NCBI GenBank assembly: GCA_900540995.1
Contig: UQHO01000003.1
Span: 24,131 to 88,130 of the forward strand
Direction: 5' to 3'
DNA length: 64,000 nucleotides
DNA from: an uncultured Collinsella sp.
GTDB taxonomy: Bacteria > Actinomycetota > Coriobacteriia > Coriobacteriales > Coriobacteriaceae
The notes under the pieces are model-generated. The model saw nothing but the letters and a program-made list of their open reading frames with translations. It ran no database searches and had not been told where the DNA came from. Of the stretch, positions 23,999 to 33,439 are shown one piece after another (the first letter of the stretch is position 1; each line of letters starts with the position of its first letter). A program made the position numbers and the translations under genes.

Positions 23999-24064
23999 GG
24001 CGCAGCGTATGTAGTTGATGTTGAGCGCGAACAGCTCGTCAGCAATGGCCGTCCGCGCCCTACC

Positions 24065-26842
24065 CTACCCGCGGTTGCGGACGCGGCTGTAGGGCGTATC
24101 CACCATGGGCAGATTTGGACGCAGCTTGCCGTCAAACGCGCGGTAGGCGTTCTGTACGGCGGGCGCCGTGGGGATCGTTGCGATCTCGCCGATGCCCTTG
24201 CCGCCGTATGCCACGGGCAGCAGCTCGTCCTTCTCCACGTAGATGGCGTGGATATCCGGAATCTCGGGCGCACGGAACAGCCCGAGCGTGCCGTACCTTG
24301 CCTGGGGCACGCAGTCCTTGAGCGGCCAGTCCTCGGTAAGCGCATAGCCCATACCCATGAGCACGCCGCCTTCGATCTGACCCTGGATGGAGATGGGATT
24401 GACCACCTTGCCGGAATCGTGCGCAGCATAGACCTCGCTCACGCGGCCGTCATCATCCAGAATGACCACATGCGTGGCAAAACCGTAGCAGATGTGGCTC
24501 TTGGGGTTGGGAACGTCGGCGCCCAGCTTGTCGGTCGGCTCCAGGTACACGTACCCAAACTCGCAGCCCTCGAGCGCCTTGATGGCGGCAGCGGGATCTT
24601 GAGGATGCATACCCTGGCCGGCGACGAGTTCCTGTGTGTGCAGCTGATAGGCGCGACCGTCGTCGTACTCGATCTTGACGCCATCACCATGGGCGCTCAC
24701 AGGAGCATCGGGTGCATGCTTGCCGGCCTCGATGTCAAGCATGGCATCGCGCAGCAGGAAGGCGGCACCGCGCACGGCCTCGCCGGTCACGACCGTCTGA
24801 CGCGAGCCAGACGTGGTGCCGGAGTCGGGAGCGTTCTCGGTAGAGCACTCGCCATTGGCGATGCAGCGAAGCGGCAGGCCGCATGCCTCGGCAACGTCCT
24901 GCAAAAAGACCGTGTTGCAACCCTGGCCGATGTCGGACGTGGCGGCATAGACCACGGCCACGCCGTCCTCGATGCGAATCTTGCAGCGGCCGGCATCGGG
25001 CAGGCCAACGCCCACGCCGGCGTTCTTCATGGCGCAGGCGATACCGGCGTGTCCGGGATGCGCATAGTAGGCATCCTTGACCTCGAGCAGCGTCTCCTTC
25101 AGCGCCGTGGAGCAGTCGGCAATCTGGCCGTTGGGCAAAACCTCGCCCGGCTCGATGGCGTTTCGGTAACGAATCTCCCACGGATCCAGGCCGACCTTCT
25201 CTGCCAGCAGGTCGATCAGGCTCTCGAGCGCAAACTCGGACTGGCAAACGCCAAAGCCTCGGTACGCGCCGGCGGGCGGGTTGTTGGTGTAGTAACCAAA
25301 ACCGCGAATGTCGGTGTTCTGGTACTTGTAGGGGCCGACGGCATGCGTGCAGGCGCGCTCGAGCACCGGGCCGCACAGCGACGCGTAGGCGCCGGTGTCA
25401 AAGTTGATCTCGCAGTCCAGACCGGTAAAGTTGCCCTCGGCGTCGCAGCCCAGCGTAAAGGTGCCGTCCATGGCGTGGCGCTTGGGATGGAACGCGAGCG
25501 ACTCGGCACGCGTGAGCTTGCACTTCACAGGACGCTGGAGCTTATAGGCAGCAAGCGCGGCCAGGTGCTGGATCGAAACGTCCTCCTTGCCGCCAAAACC
25601 GCCGCCCACAAGCATGGTCTCGACAACCACACGCTCGGGCTCGTTGTCCCAGCCAAACATGTGGGCGCACTCTTTGCGCGTATCGTAGGCACCCTGGTCG
25701 GTCGACTGCACCTTGACGCCGTTCTTGTACGGGAAGGCGACGGCGCACTCGGGCTCCAAGAAGGCATGCTCGGTAAAGGGCGTGGTAAAGCGCTGCGTCA
25801 CGGTGAACGCGCTCTCCGCTAGCGCCTTGGCGGCGTCGCCGCGCGTCACGTGACGGCTCTGGCACACGTTGTCCTTGAGTTCCACCGTGTTGCCAAAGGC
25901 AAAGAAACTGTCATGCAGGCGCGGGGCGTCGGCAGCCCTAGCTTCGACAATGTTGCGCACGGGCTCCAGCGGCTCGTAATCAATCTTTACGAGCTTCTTA
26001 GCCTTCTCGAGCGTCGCCTCGTCCTCGGCAACCACCAGCACGATGGCGTCACCCACGCAGCGGGTGATATCGCCCTGGGCGATCATGACATCCCAGTCCT
26101 GGATAAGGTGGCCGACCTGGTTGACCGGCACGTCCTCGGCGCGCAGGATGCCCACCACACCGGGCAGGGCCTCGGCCTTGGAGGTATCAATGGAGAGCAC
26201 GCGGGCGCGCGGATACTTGGAGCGCACGGCGCTAGCATAGGTCAGGCCCGGCTGATCGAGCTCGTCGATGTCGTCGGGATACTTGCCCTCGCCGAGCACC
26301 TTCTTGCGCACGTCGATGCGGAAGGCGCGCTTGCCCACACCGTAGTCGTCGCCGCGCTCCAGGTCCTCGTCGATCTGCTTTTCGCCGCGGAGCACCGCAG
26401 CTGCCAGCGAAATGCCCTCGATGATCTTCTTGTAGCCGGTGCAGCGGCAGACGTTACCGCGAATGGCGTACTTGATCTGCTCCTCGGTGGGCTCGGGGTC
26501 CTCGGCGATGAGCGCCGCGCCCGCCATGACCATGCCGGGGATGCAAAAACCGCACTGCACGGCGCCCACGGCGCCAAAGGCGTACACAAAGGCCTCGCGC
26601 ACGTCCTCGGGCAGGCCCTCGACGGTCACGATATTACGGCCGGCGGCAAGAGCGGTGGTCAGCACGCACGCCTTGACGGCCGCGCCGTCCACATGGATGG
26701 TGCAGGTACCGCAGGCGCCCTCGGAGCAGCCGTCCTTAGCGGAATGGATATGCAGGTCGTCGCGCAAGTAGCGGAGCAGCGGCTTGTTCTGAGTCGTCGT
26801 GCGCTCGACGCCGTTAACGGTAAAAGTGAATTCCTGTGCCAT
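24065..26842 (-). CDS. xdhD: Selenium-dependent-type xanthine dehydrogenase, fused iron-sulphur and molybdenum subunits
   Basis: Large molybdenum hydroxylase of 925 residues, predicted to hydroxylate purines such as hypoxanthine/xanthine or run the reverse reaction on urate. The N-terminal 2Fe-2S domain has CSEGACGTC, and the second cluster has CGFC and CRCTG. The molybdenum domains follow directly, with GGGFGGKED, YRGFGVCQSEF and the GKGIGEIATIP region near the catalytic end. There is no FAD domain between them, so electrons must leave through a partner, probably the polyferredoxin and YgfK next door. Neighbouring yqeB, yqeC and xdhC identify the selenium-dependent branch. Its selenium would be a cofactor ligand, not selenocysteine; no in-frame UGA is present. 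Confidence 0.9.
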   Translation of the reverse strand: MAQEFTFTVNGVERTTTQNKPLLRYLRDDLHIHSAKDGCSEGACGTCTIHVDGAAVKACVLTTALAAGRNIVTVEGLPEDVREAFVYAFGAVGAVQCGFCIPGMVMAGAALIAEDPEPTEEQIKYAIRGNVCRCTGYKKIIEGISLAAAVLRGEKQIDEDLERGDDYGVGKRAFRIDVRKKVLGEGKYPDDIDELDQPGLTYASAVRSKYPRARVLSIDTSKAEALPGVVGILRAEDVPVNQVGHLIQDWDVMIAQGDITRCVGDAIVLVVAEDEATLEKAKKLVKIDYEPLEPVRNIVEARAADAPRLHDSFFAFGNTVELKDNVCQSRHVTRGDAAKALAESAFTVTQRFTTPFTEHAFLEPECAVAFPYKNGVKVQSTDQGAYDTRKECAHMFGWDNEPERVVVETMLVGGGFGGKEDVSIQHLAALAAYKLQRPVKCKLTRAESLAFHPKRHAMDGTFTLGCDAEGNFTGLDCEINFDTGAYASLCGPVLERACTHAVGPYKYQNTDIRGFGYYTNNPPAGAYRGFGVCQSEFALESLIDLLAEKVGLDPWEIRYRNAIEPGEVLPNGQIADCSTALKETLLEVKDAYYAHPGHAGIACAMKNAGVGVGLPDAGRCKIRIEDGVAVVYAATSDIGQGCNTVFLQDVAEACGLPLRCIANGECSTENAPDSGTTSGSRQTVVTGEAVRGAAFLLRDAMLDIEAGKHAPDAPVSAHGDGVKIEYDDGRAYQLHTQELVAGQGMHPQDPAAAIKALEGCEFGYVYLEPTDKLGADVPNPKSHICYGFATHVVILDDDGRVSEVYAAHDSGKVVNPISIQGQIEGGVLMGMGYALTEDWPLKDCVPQARYGTLGLFRAPEIPDIHAIYVEKDELLPVAYGGKGIGEIATIPTAPAVQNAYRAFDGKLRPNLPMVDTPYSRVRNRG

Positions 26843-26854
26843 GGTGATTCCCTT

Positions 26855-27334
26855 CTACACGCCGGCGGCGATGCCGGTGCGGTCGTGGATGGCGCCATGC
26901 GGGCAGACGACGGCGCACATGCCGCACGACAGGCAGTCCGCGCCGTCGATATGGGCGCAGTTGTCCTCGATGCGGATAGCGCTGGCAGGGCACTTTTTGG
27001 CGCACATGCCGCAACCGATGCAGCTCGTGTCGCAGATCTTGCGCGCAATGGCGCCCTTGTCGGTGTTGTTGCAGCGCACCAGGATGTTCTGGTAGCCGGG
27101 AACGAAGGCAATCACGCGCTGTGGACACGCCATGCCGCACAGGCCACAGCCCGTGCACTTAGAGCGATCCACGCGGGCGATGCCATCGACCAGCGCAATG
27201 GCACCGTGGGGGCAGGCCGTGACGCAGGCGCCACAGCCAATGCAGCCTTCGCTGCAGCGGGCGTCGCCGCCTGCGGAGGCGCAACCGCTTCCGCAGGCAA
27301 CGTAGGCCACGTTATGTTGAATGGATTTGGCCAT
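26855..27334 (-). CDS. Polyferredoxin with four [4Fe-4S] sites
   Basis: Electron carrier of 159 residues. Four CxxCxxCxxxCP motifs are visible (CIGCGACVTACP, CTGCGLCGMACP, CIGCGMCAKKCP, CLSCGMCAVVCP), plus extra N-terminal cysteines. It lies 11 bases after ygfK and 12 bases before the dehydrogenase, so it is translated with them. It most likely carries electrons between the FAD-less dehydrogenase and YgfK (inference). There is no signal peptide. Confidence 0.88.
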   Translation of the reverse strand: MAKSIQHNVAYVACGSGCASAGGDARCSEGCIGCGACVTACPHGAIALVDGIARVDRSKCTGCGLCGMACPQRVIAFVPGYQNILVRCNNTDKGAIARKICDTSCIGCGMCAKKCPASAIRIEDNCAHIDGADCLSCGMCAVVCPHGAIHDRTGIAAGV

Positions 27335-27345
27335 AAGAGACTCGC

Positions 27346-30345
27346 CTATTTCTTAAGGAGATAAGGATAGCTGTCGCGCACGGCCTTGATGGTCAGGCGG
27401 ACGGCCTCGGGCAGACCGGTGTTGACGGCATCGACCGAGACGGTGCGGACCGTGCCGGCGACGCGGACTTTAAAGTGGTCCTCGTCCACAGCCAGGAAGC
27501 CCTCGTTCTCGGAGTTCTCCATGTCCTGCTCGCTCCAGAACAGGGTGAGCTTGTCCTTGTAGGGACGACCCTCCTGGTAGGGGCAGAATACGGCGCAGTT
27601 GCCGCACTCGTTGCACATGCCATCGACGTGGACGACCTGATGTTTGGCCAGGCCCGGCACCTTAATTGCCACGTTGGCGCGGTTGGGGCACACGTCGCAG
27701 CAGACCTCGCACACCGAGCCGCAGCCCAGGCAGCGGGTCTTGGTGCAGTTGCGCTTGTCACGGCACAGCGACCCCTTGCGCTCGTAGCAGGTGTCCTCGC
27801 GGCCGGCCTGCTCGTTGCAGTCGACGTACTTGTTAAAGTCCACGCCGGCGATGGCACGGGCGACCTCGGCGGCGTCGGCGATAGCCTCGACCACGGTGGC
27901 CGGACCGCGACGGCAATCGCCTGCAGCCCAAACGCCCTCGACGCCGGTGGAGGTGGCGGCAAGGCGGCCGCGACGGTCGTGCTCGACGCCCGCGGCATCG
28001 TACAGGCTGGCATCGATGCCCTCGCCCACGGCGCAGATCACCGTGGTGGCGGAAAGCTCGACGGTCTCGCCCGTGGCGACGGGGCTGCGACGGCCGCTTG
28101 CATCCGGCTCGCCAAGCTCCATGACGTCGCAGGTCAGCACGGCGCCGTTAAGCGCCTTGGGGGCCAGCAGCTCGCAGAACTCAACGCCGTCGGCAAGAGC
28201 AAGATCGAGCTCTTCCTCGTCAGCGGGCATCTGCTTCTTGGTGCGGCGATACACCAGGCGCACGTTCTTCACGCCAGCAAGGCGCTTGGCCACGCGGGCC
28301 GCGTCCATGGCGGTGTTGCCGGCGCCAATGACCACGACGTCCTCGCCCAGCTCGAGCTTCTCGCCCTTCTTGGCGGCCTCGAGGAACTCCAGCACGTCGA
28401 GCTCGGCACCCTCGCCCAAGCCCGCAGAGCCGGGCATCCAGGCACCAGTGGCCACGACTACGTCGGTAAAGCCCTGGGCCTTGAGCTCGTCAATGGACTC
28501 CACGCGGGCGTTGAGCTGCACCTTGGCGCCAAAGGCCAGACAGAGCTCGGCATCGTGGGAGATATCGTCGCTCGCGATACGGAACTCGGGGATCACGTGA
28601 CGGACCACGCCGCCGAGAGAGTCGCGGGCCTCGAAGATAGTGACGGGCACGCCGGCGCGCGTCAGGAAGAACGCCGTCGCCAGACCGGCCGGGCCGCCGC
28701 CGATAACGGCAACGTTGCGCTCGGCGTCGTTGGCAATGGCCTGGGCGCGCAGCTTGGGCAGCACGGCGGTCATGGCCTCGCGGGCGGCCTTGAGCTTGCT
28801 GGCGCGGATCTGGGCGCCCTCGGGCTCGTAGAACGCACGCTCGCAGGCACGGCCGCAGGGATGCGGGCAGATGGTACCGGTGATGAACGGCAGGGCGTTG
28901 CGCTCGATGATGATGTTGAGTGCGTCCTCGTAGCGGCCCTCGTCAACAGCCGCCAGATAGGCGGGAATATCCTGCTGGATGGGGCAGCTCGTGCGGCACG
29001 GCGTGGTAAAGCAGTCGGAAAGCGGGCTCTTGCCGGCGACCTTGCGGTCGGGCAGCGGGCGCAGCGGCTTCTTGTAGAGCGGGTTGGTGAGCGAGTCGGT
29101 CTGGATCGCAGTCACGGCCTCGAGAGAGACGCCCGCGAACGGCTTGCCATCCAGGTCGGTAAACTCGCCAGCCATCTGGCTAAAGCGCTCGTAGCCACCA
29201 GGCTTGAGTACGTCGGTCGCCAGGGTGACGGGCCAAATGCCGGCATCGTACAGGGCGCGGATGTTGTAGACCGTAGCACCGCCAGAGTAGCTAATGCGCA
29301 GCTTGCCATCGAACTGCTCGGTAATGCGACGGGCGGCCTCGATGGTCAGCGAGAACAGCGAACGGCCGGACATGTACATCTCGGTGGAGGGCAGCTCGTT
29401 CCTCGTCACGTCGACGGGGAACGTGTTGGTCAGCTTGACGCCAAACTCCAGGCCGCGCTCGGCACACAGGGCAATCAGACGCTCAAACATGGGCACAGCG
29501 TCGACCCACTGCAGATCCTCGCGGAAGTGCGTGTCATCGAAGACGATGTAGTCGAAGCCCAGCTCGTTGAGGCGCTGGCGAGCAAACTCATAGCCCAGCA
29601 GCGTGGGGTTGCACTTGATGTAGGTGTTGAGACCCTTCTCGGTAATCAGATAGGTCGCGATGCGCTCGATCTCCGCCGGCGGGCAGCCATGCAGCGTGGA
29701 CTCGGTAATGGAGTTGGAGACGCGCGCCGGGATGGACTCGACAAACGCGGCATCGACATTCTCAAACTTGTCCAGGTTAGCGAGCGCCCACGTGCGGCAC
29801 TCGTTCCAAACCTCGGAGCCGCTGGCGTCCTTCATGCCCTCAATGTACGCATCGACCTTGGGGCTCTTGATGCCCTCGAGGTCATAACCCACGGACATGT
29901 TGAAGACAAAACCATCCGGGCTGCCCAGGCCGTACTCGCGAGCGATCAGGTGGCAGGCAAACCATGCCTTCACGTACTCGGCAAAGGCCTGCGGAACCTC
30001 GAGCTCGGTCGACCACTCGCAGTTGTAGCACTCGTCCTGCGCCACGATGCAGGGCTTGTTCACACACTTGGAGAGCTCCTCGCCGTCCATAACCTGAACG
30101 GTCTTGAGCTCAAAGAAGCGGGAACCGGCCACGTAGGATGCCACGATGTTCTGGGCCAGCTGCGTATTGGGACCGGCGGCCGGGCCAAACGGAGTCTCGA
30201 TGCGCTCGTCAAAAATGGGAAGCGCGCCCTCCTGGTTGGTCGTGACCATCTTGCGCACGCCAAAGACGGCGCCCTGAGTCTTGTGCTCCTCGATGATCCA
30301 GTTCATCAGCTGCGAAAACGGGATCGGCCTCATGATGTCGCTCAT
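27346..30345 (-). CDS. ygfK: YgfK, putative selenate reductase subunit-like flavo-iron-sulphur protein
   Basis: Protein of 999 residues in the YgfK family. The first half has a TIM-barrel-like dihydroorotate-dehydrogenase-type region. The second has a glutamate-synthase small-chain-like module, with GTICPHPCGRACERAF, an FAD-binding VIGGGPAGLATAF and an NAD(P)-binding VVIGAGNTAMDAARVAKR. Cysteine-rich 4Fe-4S motifs lie near the end. It probably links NAD(P)H with the ferredoxin and dehydrogenase. The selenate-reductase label comes from the E. coli homologue and need not be its job here. The start at 30345 was chosen for GAGGAGCT before MSDIMRPIPF; the frame extends upstream without family match. 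Confidence 0.9.
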   Translation of the reverse strand: MSDIMRPIPFSQLMNWIIEEHKTQGAVFGVRKMVTTNQEGALPIFDERIETPFGPAAGPNTQLAQNIVASYVAGSRFFELKTVQVMDGEELSKCVNKPCIVAQDECYNCEWSTELEVPQAFAEYVKAWFACHLIAREYGLGSPDGFVFNMSVGYDLEGIKSPKVDAYIEGMKDASGSEVWNECRTWALANLDKFENVDAAFVESIPARVSNSITESTLHGCPPAEIERIATYLITEKGLNTYIKCNPTLLGYEFARQRLNELGFDYIVFDDTHFREDLQWVDAVPMFERLIALCAERGLEFGVKLTNTFPVDVTRNELPSTEMYMSGRSLFSLTIEAARRITEQFDGKLRISYSGGATVYNIRALYDAGIWPVTLATDVLKPGGYERFSQMAGEFTDLDGKPFAGVSLEAVTAIQTDSLTNPLYKKPLRPLPDRKVAGKSPLSDCFTTPCRTSCPIQQDIPAYLAAVDEGRYEDALNIIIERNALPFITGTICPHPCGRACERAFYEPEGAQIRASKLKAAREAMTAVLPKLRAQAIANDAERNVAVIGGGPAGLATAFFLTRAGVPVTIFEARDSLGGVVRHVIPEFRIASDDISHDAELCLAFGAKVQLNARVESIDELKAQGFTDVVVATGAWMPGSAGLGEGAELDVLEFLEAAKKGEKLELGEDVVVIGAGNTAMDAARVAKRLAGVKNVRLVYRRTKKQMPADEEELDLALADGVEFCELLAPKALNGAVLTCDVMELGEPDASGRRSPVATGETVELSATTVICAVGEGIDASLYDAAGVEHDRRGRLAATSTGVEGVWAAGDCRRGPATVVEAIADAAEVARAIAGVDFNKYVDCNEQAGREDTCYERKGSLCRDKRNCTKTRCLGCGSVCEVCCDVCPNRANVAIKVPGLAKHQVVHVDGMCNECGNCAVFCPYQEGRPYKDKLTLFWSEQDMENSENEGFLAVDEDHFKVRVAGTVRTVSVDAVNTGLPEAVRLTIKAVRDSYPYLLKK

Positions 30346-30493
30346 AATGAGCTCCTCTCTGTAACGCCCGGCGAGACCGCGCGACGGGCGCAAATACGGT
30401 GTAGCGCTAGCACAGCGCCGGCGACCCCGCGGAGGCCGCCTATACGCGCGTCGAACGCGGCGAAACATCCGACGCGCGTGAATCTACTTGTAA

Positions 30494-31849
30494 TTAGTAG
30501 GTGCGTTCGTTGAGCGTGCTCCAGAGCTTCTTGGACTCAGCCATGGTCCACGCGTTGATCTTGTCCTCATCAATGCCAACGAACTCGCGATCCTTGTACA
30601 GGACGCGGCCGTTGATGATGGTGGTGCGGCAGTTTTTGCCCATCATGCCAAAGAGCATGTGGCCGTCGATGTTCTCCTCGCTCAGCGGCGTAAAGGGCTT
30701 GTAGTCCATGACGATGACGTCGGCGGCAGCGCCGGCCTCGAGCACACCGAGCTTGCGATCGAAGTACTTGCTGGCCATCTTGGCGTTGTTCTCGAACAGC
30801 ATCGTCATTGCCTCGCACCAGCCCACGTTGGGCATAGCGGCGTTGTGACGCTGAATGATCAGGAAGACCTTGAGGCTCTCGAGCATATCGTGGGTGTAGG
30901 CATCGGTGCCCATGCACACGGGGATGCCGCGGCGGAAGAACTCGAGCACGGGGGCGCAGCCTACGGCGTTGCCCATATTGGATTCTGGGTTGTTGACGAG
31001 CCAGGTGCCGGACTCCTTGACGATATCCATCTCGGCAGGCGTCACGTGGATGCAGTGGCCGAGCATGGTGTCGGGACCCAGCAGGTTGTGCTGCAGCAGG
31101 CGCTCGACGGGGCTGATACCACCGCGGTTGAGGCGGGAATCCCACACGTCGTTCATGCCCTCGCACACATGGATGTGGAAGCCGGTCAGGCCGTTGTTGG
31201 CCTCGGCCATCTTATCCATGGTCTCGTCCGAAAGTGTAAAGGTGGCATGTCCGCCAAACATGGCAGCGATCATGTGGTTGTCGTTGTCGCGACGCTCCTT
31301 GGCGGCCCACTGGGCAAATTCGGCGTTCTCGGCAATGGCCTGGTCGCATTTTTCCTGGCCGCGGCGATCGGAGACCTCGTAGCACAGGCACGAACGCATG
31401 CCCAGCTCCTGAGCTGCATCCTTAATGGTAAAGAGGCTTCCCGGGATCTCGCAGAAGCTCGCGTGGTGGTCGAAGATCGTGGTGACACCATCGCGAATGG
31501 AGTCCAGAATCGTGGCATAGGCGCTTGCCTTGGTGCCGTCGAGTGTCAGATTGTCGTCGATCTTCCACCACTGCTGCTCAAGATTCTCCAGGAAGTTGGT
31601 GGGGTTGCAGCCCTTAATGGCAAGGCCGCGGGCCAGACCCGAGTAGATGTGGGTGTGGCAGTTGATGAGTCCGGGCATGATGAGGTTGCCCTGGGCATCG
31701 ACGTACTCGGCATCCGGGTACTTGGCCTTGAGCTCGCACTCGGGACCTACTTCGACGATCGTATCTCCGTCAATGGCGACCGCACCGTTTGGAATGAACG
31801 GGGCCTGAGCATTGCGGGTAAAGACGGAACCGTTAGCGACCAGAAGCAT
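30494..31849 (-). CDS. ssnA: SsnA-family amidohydrolase
   Basis: Metal-dependent aminohydrolase of 451 residues in the SsnA branch of the amidohydrolase superfamily. The ligands appear in order: NCHTHIYSG, HIHVCEG, LGHCIHV and MGTDAYTHD. Related enzymes deaminate purines or triazines, and SsnA clusters with ygfK and Se-dependent hydroxylases. A deaminase or ring-opening step in purine breakdown is likely. The start at 31849 is preceded by GAAGGGAGC; an in-frame ATG 18 bases upstream is less well placed. It lies 148 bases before ygfK. Confidence 0.9.
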   Translation of the reverse strand: MLLVANGSVFTRNAQAPFIPNGAVAIDGDTIVEVGPECELKAKYPDAEYVDAQGNLIMPGLINCHTHIYSGLARGLAIKGCNPTNFLENLEQQWWKIDDNLTLDGTKASAYATILDSIRDGVTTIFDHHASFCEIPGSLFTIKDAAQELGMRSCLCYEVSDRRGQEKCDQAIAENAEFAQWAAKERRDNDNHMIAAMFGGHATFTLSDETMDKMAEANNGLTGFHIHVCEGMNDVWDSRLNRGGISPVERLLQHNLLGPDTMLGHCIHVTPAEMDIVKESGTWLVNNPESNMGNAVGCAPVLEFFRRGIPVCMGTDAYTHDMLESLKVFLIIQRHNAAMPNVGWCEAMTMLFENNAKMASKYFDRKLGVLEAGAAADVIVMDYKPFTPLSEENIDGHMLFGMMGKNCRTTIINGRVLYKDREFVGIDEDKINAWTMAESKKLWSTLNERTY

Positions 31850-32044
31850 AAATGCTCCCTTCAACATCAGGGGCGGGGTTTGACACCTCTGACATGGCGG
31901 AGTGCGAAGCGCCGGCCTACACCGGAAACGGGCCCTCTCCCGTCAACGCTTCACCAAAGGGACAAACCCTTTGAAGTGCGGCTTGGCACCGCATGACGTC
32001 GGCGGACGAGGCGATGCGCCCGCCGACGAATAGCACCGAATTGG

Positions 32045-33439
32045 TTACTTCTTGCTCTCGGGCAAGACCAGATCCACGGCAGCGTCCTTGGCAGCATCGA
32101 TGTGCTGAGCCACGACCGGCGTCTGCGGAAGGATCAGGTTAAGGACAATGGCCATGATGGCGGTGGGGGTTACGGCATTGGAGCCGATGACGGTGGGCAC
32201 CCAGGTGGGCATACCCTCACCGGCAAGGCAACCGCTGGCCATCCAGATACCCAGGCCAAAGACGACGGAGGTACCGACGATGGTGGTGGTGCGCTGCGTG
32301 AGGCCCTCGCGGGTGAACATGCGCACGCCGTTCATGGTGATGGTGCCAAAGACGCCGACGGTCGCGCCGCCGATGACGGGCTGCGGGATAGCGGAAAGGA
32401 CGGCAGAGAGCTGCGGGAACAGGCCGGCGATGGCAAAGACGGCCGCGATGATCACAAAGACCCACTTGTTGACGACCTTGTTGGAGCAGATGATGCCCAC
32501 GTTCTGGCCAAGGGCGCTGGTGGGAAGACCGCCCAGCAGGCCGCCGACCATAGAGGTGAGGCCCTGGGACACGATAGCGCCGGAGAGCTCGCGCTCGGTG
32601 GGCATACGGTCGATGGAGCCCAGGCAGGCGGCAGAGACGTCGCCGATAACCTGGATGGCAACCATGGGGAACACGACGGCAAGGGTAATGCAGACCTCGG
32701 GATCAAACTCGAGCGCATAGGGCATGAGCTTGGGAAGGGCGAAGACCTGGGCGGTGGCGACGCTGGAGAAGTCGATCATGCCAAAGGGGATGGAGACGAT
32801 CATACCAACGATCATGCCAAAGAACACGGATCCCAGCTTGAGCGTGCCCTTGCCAAAGTTGGCGAGCGCAAAGACCACGGCGAAGGTGATAAGAGCGACG
32901 CACCAGGCCTGCGGGGTGCCCCACAGCGGCGTACCCATACCGCCGGCCATATACTTGACAGCCGTGGGATAGAGAGAGACGCCAATGGAGAAGATGACCG
33001 TACCGGTCACGACAGGCGGGAACAGCCACTTGATCTTGCTGTAGGCCAGACCAAAGAGGACCGCGACGGCGCCGCCGACGATCTCGCCACCCAGCAGCGC
33101 ACCAAAGCTAAAGCCCGAGGCACCCATGGCCTGCAGGGCCGGCAGAAACGCGAACGAAACGCCCATGACGATGGGCAGGCCGCCGCCGATGCGACGGAAG
33201 GGAGCGAAGGCCTGAAGGGCCGTGTCGATCGCCGAAAGAATGAGCGCGACCTGGATGATGTCGGTGCTCTGCTGGCTATTAAAGCCGTAGACGCCGGCCA
33301 TGATGACCGCCGGGGTAATGATGCCGGCAAACGATGCCAGTACGTGCTGAAGGGCACACGGGATCATTTCCTTAACGGGAGGCATACCTTCGCGAGTGAA
33401 CAGGGCTTCAGTGCCGTTCGTAACCGTCTCCTGGGTCAT
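32045..33439 (-). CDS. Nucleobase:cation symporter-2 family purine permease
   Basis: Membrane transporter of 464 residues in the NCS2 (UraA/XanQ/UacT) family, which normally has 14 membrane segments. Signatures are LQHVLASFAGIITPAVIMAG near the N-terminus, then GGGLPIVMGVSFAF and IGDVSAACLGSIDR. QNVGIICSNKVVNKW and AIPQPVIGGATVGVFG come later. The residue pattern fits the xanthine/urate side of the family better than uracil, but the substrate is not proven. It is first in the half cluster, so it probably imports the purine handled by ssnA, ygfK and the dehydrogenase. Confidence 0.9.
   Translation of the reverse strand: MTQETVTNGTEALFTREGMPPVKEMIPCALQHVLASFAGIITPAVIMAGVYGFNSQQSTDIIQVALILSAIDTALQAFAPFRRIGGGLPIVMGVSFAFLPALQAMGASGFSFGALLGGEIVGGAVAVLFGLAYSKIKWLFPPVVTGTVIFSIGVSLYPTAVKYMAGGMGTPLWGTPQAWCVALITFAVVFALANFGKGTLKLGSVFFGMIVGMIVSIPFGMIDFSSVATAQVFALPKLMPYALEFDPEVCITLAVVFPMVAIQVIGDVSAACLGSIDRMPTERELSGAIVSQGLTSMVGGLLGGLPTSALGQNVGIICSNKVVNKWVFVIIAAVFAIAGLFPQLSAVLSAIPQPVIGGATVGVFGTITMNGVRMFTREGLTQRTTTIVGTSVVFGLGIWMASGCLAGEGMPTWVPTVIGSNAVTPTAIMAIVLNLILPQTPVVAQHIDAAKDAAVDLVLPESKK

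Larger units (their letters stand above)
23721..24064. other. Gene-free stretch between ATPase and xanthine dehydrogenase genes
   Basis: This 344-base region holds the ATPase-promoter palindrome (23736-23791), a two-copy direct repeat (23844-23963) and the terminator of the dehydrogenase unit (23961-23998). No gene was found. It is the right border of the accessory segment that splits the purine cluster. Confidence 0.7.

Noticed and set aside
24065..26842. Selenocysteine in the xanthine dehydrogenase
   Set aside because: The reading frame is uninterrupted with no in-frame UGA. In this family selenium is a cofactor ligand, not a selenocysteine residue.
27346..30468. Longer YgfK start at 30468
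   Set aside because: The extra residues are arginine-rich, unlike the family, and a good ribosome-binding site lies just before 30345.
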